A DNA stretch of 64,000 nucleotides from Eledone cirrhosa (taxonomy: Eukaryota > Mollusca > Cephalopoda > Octopoda > Eledonidae), in assembly GCA_964016885.1 (NCBI GenBank), contig OZ024741.1, positions 34,817,448 through 34,881,447 of the forward strand, written 5' to 3'. Below are positions 32,655-43,850 of this stretch, piece by piece. The translations under genes were made by a program, and so were the position numbers. How positions within the stretch are numbered: the first letter of the stretch is position 1; every line of letters starts with the position of its first letter. The notes under the pieces were generated by a model. It had not been told where the DNA came from. It saw only the letters and a list, made by a program, of their open reading frames with translations, and made no database searches.

Positions 32655-32855
32655 CTGATTTAGGCACAAAGCTAGCAATTGGGGGGTATTAAATTGACCC
32701 AAGTGCATTACTGGTACTTTATTTTATCAACCCTGTAATGAATAAAAGGCAAAGCTAACTACAGTGGGATTTGAAACCAGAACATAAAGGGCCATAATTC
32801 TTTGCCACGAAGCATGGTATCTGACATCTACCAATACTGATAATCCTCTGGTTGT
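32655..32855 (-). mobile_element. SINE S1, minus orientation
   Basis: tttctgatttaggcacaaag through to ctaccaatactgataatcct. Confidence 0.75.
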
Positions 32856-33164
32856 AGTAATAAAGATTTGTGGGACCTGTGGAAATCTCATGCTTTATAA
32901 TTATTCTGATTTTTATTTTGATAAATATGTACATTTCTATGACCCCTGAACCAGCTCCCTACTCATTTAAATCAGGAGGTAGATAGCCACAATGGCGCCG
33001 CGTTCTTATTCCAACTCCCCTGCTCATAAAATTTTGCTAATCTATCTCCAGTGAAATTTTATTTTATGTGGTAGCATTCCTGCGATAATTAATTTTCTTT
33101 AAACATTTAAAAACATTATACATGTATAAAAAAAAGTGCAGGGCGATCAAAATTGATGGAAGCT

Positions 33165-33612
33165 ATGGAGTAGGTTGACCCAGAAAAACCTGATAAAAAC
33201 TGACCTTGCACACTTACACCTCTCTAAGGCAATGTCACTGGATCGAGAACTTTGGCGCTATGCAATAATACAGACGAAGTTAAACCTACAGTCAGTAGGC
33301 ACCTCTTAACCAAATATACACCCCACTACCCCTAGTCCATCCTCCTCTTTCCAGCCACAACACCCTTTCTCTGTAAAGTTATGTTGGTACCACAGATCAT
33401 CCAGTGCACACTGCAAAGTGGTAAAAAGGCTCCCAGTCCACACTGTAAATGTGGTTGGTGTTAAGAAGGGCATCCAGCCATAGAAAACCTGCCAGATACA
33501 TTTCTAAACGAGCAAGACACGGTCACCTGACCAATCTTGCCTTAAGTGGGACAAACACGTCTAACCCATGTTAGCGTGGAAGATGGACGTTAAACGATGA
33601 TGATGATATATA
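33165..33612 (+). mobile_element. RTE LINE 3' fragment with tail
   Basis: Begins with the polymerase end in frame (LAHLHLSKAMSLDRELWRYAII, matching LTQLHLSKAMTHDRDFWRHAVI of the 40-kb copy). Then the 3' UTR and the tail gacgttaaacgatgatgatg. Confidence 0.75.
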
Positions 33613-33929
33613 CATAACAAAAAAAGTACATCACTAGAAATCCCATGTTATAAAATATATAGGATGGGTTGGGGTCTCAATATGTAAACTAAACGATTAA
33701 TTCTTGTTATAAAAAATTCAATGGCGACAACCTAGAAAAATTACCAATTTTCCAACCGAAGAGTGCAAGATTGAGCCCCACAAGACTGACTGGCTCTTTC
33801 AGCATATTCTCCTCACTATCCCCTGGAGTATCACAATACCTATTTTATTCACTAGAACCATGAAACAGTTGCATGACATGCAGTCATTTCCTTGGTTTAT
33901 TTCCTTGGTTTATGAAAATATTCAAGATT

Positions 33930-34270
33930 TTGGAGGGATTTAGTAAAATAACTGTTATTATTTATATGGTGTTTGCAACACAACTTCAAGGTTCTTACAT
34001 AAAATTGTAATAATTTTATTTCATTAAAGATTTGGTAACAAAAAGGTTAAAATGTTTATATTTATCTATAAATATAAACAATATAACCTTTTTGTTACCA
34101 AATCTTTAATGAAATAAACTGTCTATGTTGCAAGTAATTTTGAAAATTATCCAGAATTTGGAGGGATTTAATAAAATAACTAACTTTCTCATTATTTAGC
34201 TGGTGTTTGGAGTATAGCTTATCAAAGGTTCTTACATAAAATTTGGATGGAAGGTTTTTAAACACAAATT
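33930..34270. mobile_element. Two P2 MITE copies, head to head
   Basis: The left copy ends ttggtaacaaaaaggttaa (34032-34050). The right copy starts with its inverse (34084) and runs to gatggaaggtttttaa near 34262. Confidence 0.6.
34015..34118. repeat. Perfect palindrome, 35-bp arms plus inner 12-bp arms
   Basis: 34015-34049 (tttatttcattaaagatttg...) is exactly inverted at 34084-34118. Inside, tgtttatattta-tcta-taaatataaaca (34053-34080) is a second perfect hairpin. Confidence 0.95.
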
Positions 34271-34734
34271 TAAATATTTTAAAATATAAAGGTTAGTATC
34301 ACAGAACCAGACCTGGCTTCAAGCAGTTTGGTATTAAGAGGGGTAAAGTCAGAAATTATAGTTGTTGTTTTAAAACATGTTAGAAAGTCTCAGGAAAGAA
34401 TCGGTGAGCAGATTTTATGGGCAAAACCATCCAGATCAGTTGGAAACAGTTGCTTCTGATAGGACCCACTAGAAGGGGTGTTTGAGGACTGTGCCTCAAC
34501 AACACTTTCAAGAAGAAGAAGAAATGATTTATAAATTTTCATAACATTGCTTTATGTTCAAAATTTCATCTCATAGTTAAGCTTGTTGAAAGTATAACAT
34601 TTGAAGACATATGACAACAAGCAGAATATTGTTATAGGTACCAGTAGCTGTTGTTTTTACTCCAGGTTAGTCCTGATCCAGCAGACATATGATCAGAGAT
34701 GTTCCACTCAAGTTCATCCTGCTTTTTATTCAAA

Positions 34735-35020
34735 CATACATGATAAATACATCCAGTACACTCTGTGAAGTGGTTGGTGATAGGAAGGGCATCCATCCAC
34801 AGAAAACCTGCCAAACAAAGGGTTTGGAGGACTCATCAGCTATGTCAAAGACATAATAACTTGTTGGTGCCAAGGTAAAATGCACTCAATAGAACACAGG
34901 GTTGTATGTTTAGACCCTGGCCTACATGGAAATCAGTGGCTCCACTTGAGTACCGACCAGTCTGTAACTACATGCCCAGCCTTTGTAAGCAGGAAAACAG
35001 GTGCTAAACGAAGATGGTGA
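34735..35020 (+). mobile_element. RTE/SINE tail element, diverged
   Basis: catccagtacactctgtgaa, then gataggaagggcatccatcc, then ttgtaagcaggaaaacaggt. Confidence 0.5.
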
Positions 35021-35084
35021 TCATGGTGATGCATTCATAATATACCTATCTTTTATTCAGTGAAACCAATGTCCTTTAGTATAT

Positions 35085-35365
35085 GTATCATCATCATCAT
35101 CATCAACACCGTTTTACGTCCATTCTTCCATGCTAGCATGGGTTAGATGGGTTGTCCTGTTGTGGGCAATGTTGGGTCAGGTGACCATGTCTTGTTCATA
35201 CAGAACTGATTCTGGCTTGATTTCTACAGCTGGATACCCTTCCTAACACCAACCTCATTTACAGTGAGTACTGGGTGCTTTTTTACCATTGTGCCTACAC
35301 AACCACTTTATAGTGTGGACTGGGTGCTTTTTTGTCATGACACCTACATGACCACTTTACAGTGT
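35085..35365 (-). mobile_element. RTE/SINE tail element
   Basis: (CAT)n, ccatgctagcatgggttaga, then cttcctaacaccaacctcat and two cactttacagtgt-type modules. Confidence 0.7.
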
Positions 35366-35869
35366 ATCTAGTTAAGATTAGGGACACTGTATACCTATGT
35401 GTCATTTGAAGAATCTAAAACAGAATCAGGATGGGCACTTGGCCATAAAAAATTATCTCCCATGAGGTGTTGATTAAGCCTAACATTTGTTCATAAGGCT
35501 AACTCTGATTTAGCAGGAAAAATGGCCTTAAAATACATGTTAAAGTGTATTCAATGTCTTCTCCTTTTTTTAAAACAGTAGAGCATGATTTGAAGGGGAT
35601 TTGACAGCTATTCTTACCAAGTGGGTAACCACACAGGGGATTCTCCTCACTGGCTTATGGACACTGACAATAATTCAAATTGGAGTCTAATGTGAGAGTG
35701 TTTATGGAGCTGTGGAGAACATGATGTACATAAGTGAAACTTTTAACTAATATATAAATGATGTGATGAGAGAAGGTGGATGTTTGTGGAATTGACCTTT
35801 TCATAGCCTTTTAGCAATTGTGTTAATAAAATATAGAACTGATTTATACAGTAACCTCTAGAATAATAG

Positions 35870-36010
35870 TTTCTAATGAAGGCCAGCAATTTGGGTGGAA
35901 GGGGAAAGTCAATTATATTGACTCGAGTACTTCACTGGTAGTGGATGAAAGCCGAAATGATATCCTACTAAGCATTTGTTTGATGCTCTCACATGTTTGC
36001 CAATCCACTA
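35870..36010 (-). mobile_element. SINE S1 fragment, minus orientation
   Basis: tttctaatgaaggccagcaa, then tcaattatattgactcgagt. Confidence 0.5.
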
Positions 36011-36232
36011 GAATAACAATAGTTTCACTGTGTTGCAAATTTACAAATTTTGAGTAATGAAGTGAGAGAATCAGTTGTTCAAGTACTGAGTACTTGTTTT
36101 ACTTTGTACTCTTGAGTTGAAATCTTGCTGAGGTCCACATTACCTTTAATTCTTTCAGGTTAGTTAAAGAAAATACTAGGACTGTGTTGGTGTAGTCATC
36201 TCTCCTTCCAGCTTGTCAAATTTCCCCTGATT

Positions 36233-36515
36233 CAGAGGTTCTCAAAGTGGGCATTACCCCCCCCCCCCCCCGGGTATTGAGAAGGTCTAGGGAGGAGCTG
36301 GGGTCTAAGGGGATGTTGAGGGTGGGAGACGGTAGAGATGATATAATAGTATATCAAATATCAAATGATAAAAATGTATATTTATTTATACATAGTATAT
36401 ATTATATCATTTATTATATATTATTTACAATTTGCATGTAGGCAGGTCTTTCTGGAAACATGGTTGGAGTGGGGGCTGAGAGTATTATGTGGGCCCAAAA
36501 GTTTGATAACCTCTG
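36233..36515 (+). mobile_element. hAT-like MITE
   Basis: Ends CAGAGGTTCTCAAAGTGGG and CCAAAAGTTTGATAACCTCTG-type sequence are inverted complements with small differences. Contains a C-run (36258-36270) and AT-rich core. Flanks ccctgatt / ccctacat are a plausible decayed 8-bp duplication. Confidence 0.7.
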
Positions 36516-37180
36516 CCCTACATCAAGAGAAGGGAGGGCAAGAAATAGTCTGTATCTGCTCACAATGCCTTGTGGTATCTGTTATGGTTTTTTACAGTCT
36601 TGTTTCAAATCCAACTGAGGTTGATAAAATAATGGGTTAACCAAGATTTATAGAATAGAGATAATGAAACAATATTCAGGCAATGAGTTTAAAATTTAAC
36701 TGCCAACACAGGACCAACCAAGTCATAAGAGGACATATAACAATGACCTTTTACGGAGCCTCTGTGATTAGTGGAGAAGGAATAGGCGAAGGAATCATGA
36801 CTCACAGTAGGAAGCAGTACATCAAAATATTGGGTTATCCTCAGGCCAGAGAGCTGGTTTGAGTGCTTGTTGCAACAAAATGGAGTCTGTCTGTTATAAC
36901 CTCCACCCCACACACAGGCCAATGCAAAGTTGGTCAAATGTATAATATGGTCATCAAATTTGGTAATAGACCCAGACCAGATATGTAATTGTAGACCCCA
37001 TTTCAAATGAGAAATATTTTAGTAATCACGGTTAAATATACTAACTGATGAAATTCCACAGTTTAATTTGAAACAACCAAGTATTAAAGACCAATATTGC
37101 ATTTTAAGTTTTGTATTTATAAGTTATATATATATAACCCATGCTAGCATGGAAGATGGACGTTAAACGAAGATGATGAT

Positions 37181-37848
37181 AAACAAATAGTAGAATGGAA
37201 AAAGATTCTTTCAGTAGAAAATGTTGAAAGAGATTTTTTCAGTGAAATATCAAAACATTTATTTATTTACAATGCCAGTTTCAGTGTTATATGCATTGTC
37301 AATTGCGGATATGCGGAATATTGTTAAGTTGCATATTTGTACAAATAGTGATAATAATAATAATTGTTTATACTTTTGGCACAAAGCCAGCAATTACCCA
37401 GTACATTACTAGTACTTTATTTTTTATCGACCCCGTAAGGATGAAAGGCAAAGTTAACCTTGACGGGATTTGAACTCAGACCATAAAGGGACGTAACTAT
37501 GCTAGAAAGCATGGCATCCAACCCTCTACTGATACTGCCAATTCACCAATAATAATAATAAAAATAAAAACGCTATAAGCAGAGAAGGATGGACAGAGAA
37601 ATGAACTCTCCTCTCTGAATGAACATGTATGGGAAAATTAATTTTTCTTCCCCTTTTTATTTTTATTATTATTATTATCACTATTTGTACAAATATGCAA
37701 CTTAACAATATTCTGCATATCCGCAATTGACAATGCATATAATGCTGAAACTGGTATTGTAAATAAATTAATGTTTTGATATTTCACTGACAAAATCTAT
37801 TCAACATTTTCTACTGAAAAAATCTTTTTCCTTTTTACTATTTGTTTT
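37181..37848. repeat. Large inverted repeat, arms about 180 bp, with a SINE in the middle
   Basis: 37181-37363 (caaatagtagaatgg to gtgataataataa) recurs inverted at 37664-37848. The spacer holds an S1 SINE in minus orientation (about 37364-37552) and an A/T-rich block. Confidence 0.88.
37364..37552 (-). mobile_element. SINE S1, minus orientation
   Basis: tttatacttttggcacaaag to tactgatactgccaattcac. Confidence 0.85.
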
Positions 37849-37919
37849 TATATATATCAACTTGTGTGTTACTTTTCTACATTCAATATGTATATATATA
37901 CATTAAATTCATATATATA

Positions 37920-38055
37920 TCACCATCATCATCATCACTGTTTAATGTCCGTTTTTCCATGCTAGTATGGGTTAGACAGGTTGTGGCTGGATGCCCTTAC
38001 TAATGCCAATCATATTTACTGTGTGTGCTGGGTGTTTTTTACAGTGTGGGTTGGG
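37920..38055 (-). mobile_element. RTE/SINE tail element
   Basis: catcatcatcatcactgttt, ccatgctagtatgggttaga, gccaatcatatttactgtgt. Confidence 0.65.
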
Positions 38056-38159
38056 CATATATATATATATCTATGGTTCTTATATATTTGATATATATTT
38101 ATCCTTATCGAGCCCTCTTTGGATTTTAGTCTTCAAATTTATTATTATTATTACGATAT

Positions 38160-38345
38160 AGGGCGGTGGATTGGCAGGGTCGGATGCCATACTTTGATGT
38201 ATAGAGTTACGGCCCTTGCCATTCTGAGTTCAAATCCCGCCGAGGTTAACTTTGCTTTTCATCCTTACAGAGTCGATAAAATAAAGTACCAGTAATGTAC
38301 TGGGTAATTGCTGGCTTGTGCCAAAAGTAGAAACAATTATTACTA
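38160..38345 (+). mobile_element. SINE S1 with internal head deletion
   Basis: gggcggtggattggcagggt (A-box part missing) to gtgccaaaagtagaaacaat. Confidence 0.8.
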
Positions 38346-38457
38346 TATATATATATATATATATATATGCCCAGCCCACATTGCAAAGTGGTCGTGTGTG
38401 TGTATATATATATCAATGTCATTACCATCATCATCATTTTAATGTCCACTTTCCTTG

Positions 38458-38494
<37 letters not shown>

Positions 38495-39114
38495 AAGATC
38501 GGAATTGAGCTCAAATGCAAATATATTACACAAAGAGAAGTGTGTTACACAGTGAGATGTGTGTAAAGAATTATTACAAGTGAGTTTTACCGTTACTGTA
38601 TAGAGAACAATATCTACAGGTTTAGAAATTAAATAGAAAAAAACTAAGTCAGAATCAAATCTCTGGATTAGAGTTTTAAATTACCAACCTTATAACTATA
38701 GGTTTGCTGATACAAATCTCGCTTCGTTTCACCACTGGGCAGCGTGTGTATTAGCTTTCTCTCTATCCATGAGGTTAGATGTGTCGTGAACAGTGTTCGC
38801 ATTTGCTGACTGAGGATCCTGTGACCTGTTATACTTCACATATAAGTGGTGAAATATATTAACAAATGACTGAATCTCTCAAAATGGAATATTTTACACA
38901 TTTAGAATTTGACGATAAACTATATCTTTTGTACAGTATAAGTTTAAAAAAAAGAAATTTTAGCACCACCATCATTACCACTCTCCCTCCCTCTCTCTCT
39001 CTCACACACACACTTTTACCATCCCCTTTTCACAGGATGACCAAAGTTTCAATAAGTAGTTCATCTTGTAGCCTTCTCTTCCTCTCTTTCACAGATTCTT
39101 ACTGTCCTCTTTCA

Positions 39115-39330
39115 ATCATCATCATTATCATCATCATTTAACCAATTTCCACACTAGCATAGGTTAGACAGGTTGTCTCATTTGAAGCAAGTTGGGTCAG
39201 GTGACTGTATCTTGCTCATATACAACTATTTCTGTCTAGGTTTCCACAGCTGGATGACCTTCCTAACACCAACCACATTTACAGTGTGTGCTGGGTGTTT
39301 TTTGTCATGACACCTACACGACCACTTATA
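39115..39330 (-). mobile_element. RTE/SINE tail element
   Basis: catcatcattatcatcatca, cacactagcataggttagac, then tttacagtgtgtgctgggtg and cacctacacgaccact. Confidence 0.7.
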
Positions 39331-39545
39331 TATATATATATATATATAAGTATGTATACGTACATACATATATGTATACAGACGTACAATAGTATGTATA
39401 TATATATACATACATGCACACATATATATATGTACGTATGGATTCACCAAACATTTATTATAATGCTCGGTGTGTTTGTAAACAAACATCCCGTATAAAG
39501 CCGCAATGTCTAGCAACCACTGTTGCTCATTTGTTCAACACTGAC

Positions 39546-39603
39546 AAAGGAACGCTGTACTAGTTTCAAGCTTATTAGCTATCGTCAGCAACGTATACCT
39601 TCC
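39546..39603 (-). ncRNA. Hammerhead ribozyme motif, minus strand
   Basis: Minus-strand copy: GGAAGGTATACGTTG, then CTGACGA, stem II AGCT-AATA-AGCT, then GAAAC, TAGTA and CAGCGTTCC. Compared with the plus-strand copy, changes in stem II (C-G for U-G) and stem I (C for U at the cleavage side) keep the pairing, as expected under structural constraint. Confidence 0.72.
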
Positions 39604-39880
39604 TAAATGTTTGGTGAATCCATACGTACATATATATATGTGTGCATGTATGTATATATACATACTACTGTACGTCTGTATACATATATGTATGTACGTA
39701 TACATACTTATATTTAAGTAACAGCCGTACTAAGAGTGGGAAATGAAATTTCGTTTCATTTTTTCCGTTTATCGTTTTCGGTGGACCCGGCTGATTAACC
39801 CACTCGATATGCAAATTGGGCTACTCAGCCGTTAATATGCTTAAGGAAAGTATATACTTTCAGACGTTCAATCATCTGCA

Positions 39881-39940
39881 GGAAGGTATACGTTGCTGAC
39901 GATAGTTTATAAGCTTGAAACTAGTATAGCGTTCCTTTGT
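39881..39940 (+). ncRNA. Hammerhead ribozyme motif (type I, minimal stem III)
   Basis: CTGACGA at 39896-39902, a stem II of four pairs with a UAUA loop, and GAAAC at 39917-39921, followed by TAGTA. Stem III is only AC/GT around TA, with predicted cleavage after the A of GTA (39926). Stem I pairs ACGTTG (before CTGACGA) with TAGCGT (after the site), then an internal loop, then AAGG with CCTT. Such tiny stem III hammerheads are known from Penelope-like elements and are thought to act as dimers. One oddity is a U-U apposition at the base of stem II. Confidence 0.7.
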
Positions 39941-40093
39941 CAGTGTTGAACAAATGAGCAACGGTGGTTGCTAGACACTGCGGCTTTATACGGGATGTTT
40001 GTTTACAAACACACCGAGCATTATAATAAATGTTTGGACCCAGCCGATTAACCCACTCGATATGCAAATTGGGCTACACAGCCATTAATATGC

Positions 40094-41481
40094 ATCATCA
40101 TCATCATCACCGTTTTACGTCCGTTCTTCCACGCTAGCATGGGTTAGACGGGTTGTCCTGTTGTGGGCAGTGTCTGGTCGGCTGACCATGCCTTGCTCAT
40201 CCAGGAACTGATTTGGCTTGATTTCTACAGCTGGATGCCCTTCCTAACACCAACCTCATTTACAGTGAGTGCTGGGTGCTTTTTCGTGGCGCCTACACGT
40301 CCACTTTACAGTGTGGGCTGGATGCTTTTTTGCCGTGGCAGCTCCACTACCACCTTGCGGTGGGGAGAGTGGGGGCATATTGTCTATATGCTTCAGCTTG
40401 TACCCATGGGAGGTCGGGTACTCTGTATTACTGCGTGACGCCAGAAGTCACGGTCGTGTGTCATTGCTTTTGAGAGGTGTAATTGGGTAAGGTCGGCTTT
40501 TATCACCTCATCCCAAGTCATCTTGGGTCTCCCCACTCCGCAGTTTCCATCAACTTCAAGTGCTCTGCACCTTTTTATGCAGCTGTCATCCTTCATGCGC
40601 ATCACATGTCCATACCAGCGCAACCGCCTCTCCTGCACACAGCATTTGATTCCTCTTATGCTCAGTCTCTCTCTCAATTCATTTATGCTTTGTCGTTCAA
40701 GTATATTACTGTTACACATCCATCGGAGCATGCAGGCTTCGTTTCTCTCTAATCTACGTAAGTCTTCCACCATCAGCGCCCAGGTCTCACTACCATGCAA
40801 CATTGTTGTTCGGATACACACATCATACAGTCTGCCTTTCATTCTGAGGGAGAAGCCTTTTGCAGCTAGCAGTGGTAGTAGTTCCCTAAACTTCTTCCAT
40901 CCCGTTCTTACCCTAGTTATTGTACTTTCTGAACACCCACCTCCGCTGCTAATTCGGTCACCTAGGTAGCAGAAGCTGTCTACTGTTTCTACAGAGCCCT
41001 CCCAGAGATTGGTGGTACTTGTTTCCTGTGGCTGTTTGCTGCTTGCTGTCTCATCACAGCTGCTGCATGTGAAGCCTACATTCTTAATTAAGCTTCCTGA
41101 GATCCCGCTACATCTCTTGTGTACCCATTGTTTGCATTTGGGGCAGAGAATGGAGTTCCTACCTACACCTTTCCTACATACTGAGCAAGGCCATTTCCCT
41201 GGGGGGATCTGGGTTCTGTTTTCTCGTCTACTTACAAGGACCTTAGTATTTGTCATGTTGACTTTGAGACCCTTTCTTTCTAGTCCCTGCTTCCAAGTTT
41301 GGAATTTATTCTCTGGTTCTACCATAGATTCAGCTATGAGTGCGAGGTCATCAGCATACAGGAGTTCCCATGGGCATCCGGTCTTAAACTCCTCCATTAT
41401 TGCCTGCAGGACTATGATGAACAGGAGGGGGCTAAGAACAGAGCCCTGGTGGACCCCAACCTGTACGCTAAATTCCTCGCT
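40094..41481 (-). mobile_element. RTE-type LINE, 5'-truncated
   Basis: Minus orientation: (CAT)n tail at 40094, polymerase remainder to 41481. It splits a PLE-like unit, whose sequence resumes at 41482. Closely matches 53585-54975. Confidence 0.88.
40393..41397 (-). pseudogene. RTE LINE polymerase C-terminal part with PHD-like zinc cluster
   Basis: Open for 334 codons because of truncation at its 5' end. Starts near the RT catalytic box (WELLYADDLALIAES). A C4HC3 cluster follows (CSVC, CPKC, HKRC, CSSC spacing like a PHD finger). Next comes the conserved C-terminal region (VETVDSFCYLGDRISSGGG, HGSETWAL, RRLRWYGHVMRM) with a terminal stop. The N-terminal endonuclease is missing, so the copy cannot move by itself. 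Confidence 0.85.
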
Positions 41482-41569
41482 ATAAGGAAAGTATATACTT
41501 TCAGACGTTCAATCATCTGGCAGGAAGGTATACGGTATATTTCCGTTTATATATATATATATATATACA

Positions 41570-41667
41570 TATGCCCAAAACGTCGCACCCATACACCCCA
41601 CTCTCACTAAGCGTGAACCTAATACCTTTTGTAACTTGTACTCCTGCATTGTTGTGTTTTACTTTGC

Positions 41668-41720
<53 letters not shown>
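41570..41720. repeat. (TA)n microsatellites
   Basis: Two TA tracts (41550-41568 and 41669-41720) in a non-coding stretch. Confidence 0.9.
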
Positions 41721-41723
<3 letters not shown>

Positions 41724-41766
41724 ATTAGAAAGTGAACAACACAAAATATATATAGATATCTTTATG

Positions 41767-42105
41767 GAGGCACATGGCTTAGTGGTTAGAGCATTGGCCT
41801 TTCAATCGAAAGGTTGTGAGTTCAATTCTCAGACCGGGTGATGTGTTGTTTCCTTGAGCAAGACACTTTATTTCACATTGCTCCAGTTTACTCAGCTGTA
41901 GAAATGAGATGATAGGGACTGGCGTCCCTATCATTCCACTGTAAAGTGGTCGTGTAGGCGCCACGGAAAAAAAGCACCCAGCACTCACTGTAAATGAGGT
42001 TGGTGTTAGGAAGGGCATCCAGCTGTAGAAATCAAGCCGGAATCAGTTCCCGTCCTACCCTTGCAAGCAGGGAAAAGCGGACGTAAAATGATGATGATGA
42101 TGATG
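41767..42105 (+). mobile_element. tRNA-derived SINE (family S2) with RTE tail
   Basis: Head ggcacatggcttagtggtta, then gagcattggcc, a cloverleaf-like stretch with aaggttgtgagttcaattct as B-box, then a body with tccttgagcaagacacttta and gctgtagaaatgagatgata. It ends with the RTE module ccttgcaagcagggaaaagc, then ggacgtaaaatgatgatgat. A second copy is at 56443. Confidence 0.85.
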
Positions 42106-42154
42106 ATCTTTCTTTAAAAAATATATAGATAGATAGATAGTTATACTTTTCAAT

Positions 42155-42205
42155 ATATATCCCGTCCCACCCTTGCAAGCAGGGAAAAAGTGGACGTAAA
42201 ATGAA
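42155..42205 (+). mobile_element. RTE/S2 tail fragment
   Basis: ccgtcccacccttgcaagca, then agggaaaaagtggacgtaaa. Confidence 0.65.
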
Positions 42206-42609
42206 TAGATGTGAAATTAAAAACTAGAACATTTTGTCATTTACTGCTGCTATTACCATTACCACCACTTTCCTTCTCTCACTCTATTACACACACACTC
42301 TTACCATCCCCTTTCCACTGTGTGACCAACAATTTACACTATATGTAATCTTTTGTTAGCACTTTAATATAATAGATGACTTGTGTGTAATGCATGCATA
42401 TCTAGTGTTTATACTGTATGTACAAATAGCAAAACAATAAAGTAATTGGAACTTAAGACAAGTAGGCCTCCTCAAAATCATAGGCGCAGGCCACAATCTC
42501 TGATTTGGCCTGCACAATCACATATGCATTACATACACAAATAATCACACACATACACCTCCCATTCGCCAACACCCACTCACCCACTTCTGATCACAGC
42601 ACCTTTCCA

Positions 42610-42960
42610 AAGTAAAGTTGTTGGTATCACAATAAAAACACCCAGCCCACACTGTAAAGTGGTTGTGTAGGTGTCACAGCAAAAAGCACCCAGCCCACAC
42701 TGTAAAGTGGTTGTGTAGGAGTCAAAACAAAATGCACCCAGCTCACACTGTAAAGTGGTTGTGTAGGTGTCACAACAAAAAGCACCCAGCACACACTGTA
42801 AAGCGGTTAGCATTAGGAAGGGCATCCAACTGTAGAAACCAAACCAAGCCTAAATCAGTTCTGTATGACCAAGACATGGTCACCTCACCCAACTTACCTC
42901 AAACAGGACAACCCGTTTAACCCATGTTAGTCTTGAAAATGGACTTTAAACGATGATGCA
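42610..42960 (+). mobile_element. RTE/SINE tail element with small 48-bp-type array
   Basis: Three to four cacccagcccacactgtaaa modules (the inverse of the 27.7-kb satellite unit) followed by gcattaggaagggcatccaa and gactttaaacgatgatg. An early stage of the same tandem amplification. Confidence 0.75.
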
Positions 42961-43084
42961 CACATCTAACCAATCAAACTGACAGATTGTTTGTCATGTT
43001 TTCCTTATCTAAACCACTGACCAACAAGGGTGTATATTAAATGTAGGCTATTAATAAATGTTGATATCATCAATATCTATTATA

Positions 43085-43255
43085 TAACGATTTCTAATTT
43101 AGGTACAAGGCCAGAAAATTTGTGGTGATGGGGGGATGGGTACAAAGTTGGTTAAATCAGCCCCAGTACTTGACTGGTACTATATTTTATCAACCCCAGA
43201 AGGATGAAAGGCAAAGTTGACTACATTGGGATTTGAATCCAAAATGGAGGAAGCT
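43085..43255 (-). mobile_element. SINE S1, minus orientation
   Basis: tttctaatttaggtacaagg to attgggatttgaatccaaaa. Confidence 0.65.
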
Positions 43256-43261
43256 GGAACA

Positions 43262-43492
43262 AATATTGATTTCTAATTTAGGCACAAAGCCAGCAAATTA
43301 TGGAGAAAGGGAAAAGTTGATTAAATTAGCCCCCAGTACTTATCTTATCTGGTACTTTATTTTATCAACCCTGAAAAAGATAAAAGGCACTGTTGACTTT
43401 GGCAGGATTTAAACTCAGAATGTAAAAAGTCAGAACAAATACTACTATGGCAGTTTATCTGACACTTTACCAGTTATGCCAATCCATCATTC
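43262..43492 (-). mobile_element. SINE S1, minus orientation
   Basis: tttctaatttaggcacaaag to ccagttatgccaatccatca. Directly follows another minus S1 copy. Confidence 0.7.
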
Positions 43493-43514
43493 TAATATAT
43501 ATATATATTTCCAT

Positions 43515-43727
43515 CATTGTGGATTGGCAGTATCGGTAGAGAGTCGGACACCATGCTTTGCAGCTTAGAGTTACGGCCCTTTATGTTCTGAGTTCAAATC
43601 CCGCCGAGGTTAACTTTGCCTTTCATCCTTACGGGGTCGATAAAATAAAGTACCAGTCATGCACTGGGGTCGATTTAATCGACCCCCCCCCCCAAATTGC
43701 TGGCCTTGTGCCTATCATAGAAATCAT
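43515..43727 (+). mobile_element. SINE S1, long subfamily
   Basis: gtggattggcagtatcggta; keeps the gtcgatttaatcgacccc block and a C-run that younger copies lack. Confidence 0.85.
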
Positions 43728-43850
43728 TATCTATATAAACAGAATACACTGCATTAAACATTCGTTTTATAAATTGCTATTCACGTTTTCCTTATAATTT
43801 TTCAAGTATATCTTATAAAGTGCCCAAGTTTAGTGTGTGCAAAATGGTCC

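Larger units (their letters stand above)
39335..41540. mobile_element. Penelope-like (PLE) repeat units carrying hammerhead ribozymes, interrupted by a LINE
   Basis: Unit in sense orientation: acccactcgatatgcaaatt, ggaaagtatatactttcaga, a hammerhead motif, then caccgagcattataataaat. One unit spans about 39785-40040 on the plus strand. A second starts directly after it at 40041 and resumes at 41482 after an RTE LINE inserted at 40094-41481. An inverted unit lies at 39430-39603, flanked by inverted copies of a (TA/CA)-rich block (39335-39440 versus 39603-39715). Tandem and inverted copies, plus the ribozyme, are what is known of Penelope-like element termini. No polymerase or GIY-YIG coding is present, so these are non-autonomous or terminal remnants. 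Confidence 0.65.

Noticed and set aside
41770..41840. Genuine tRNA gene
   Set aside because: Cloverleaf-like with A/B boxes, but it continues into a SINE body and RTE tail, and a second copy at 56443 has the same layout.
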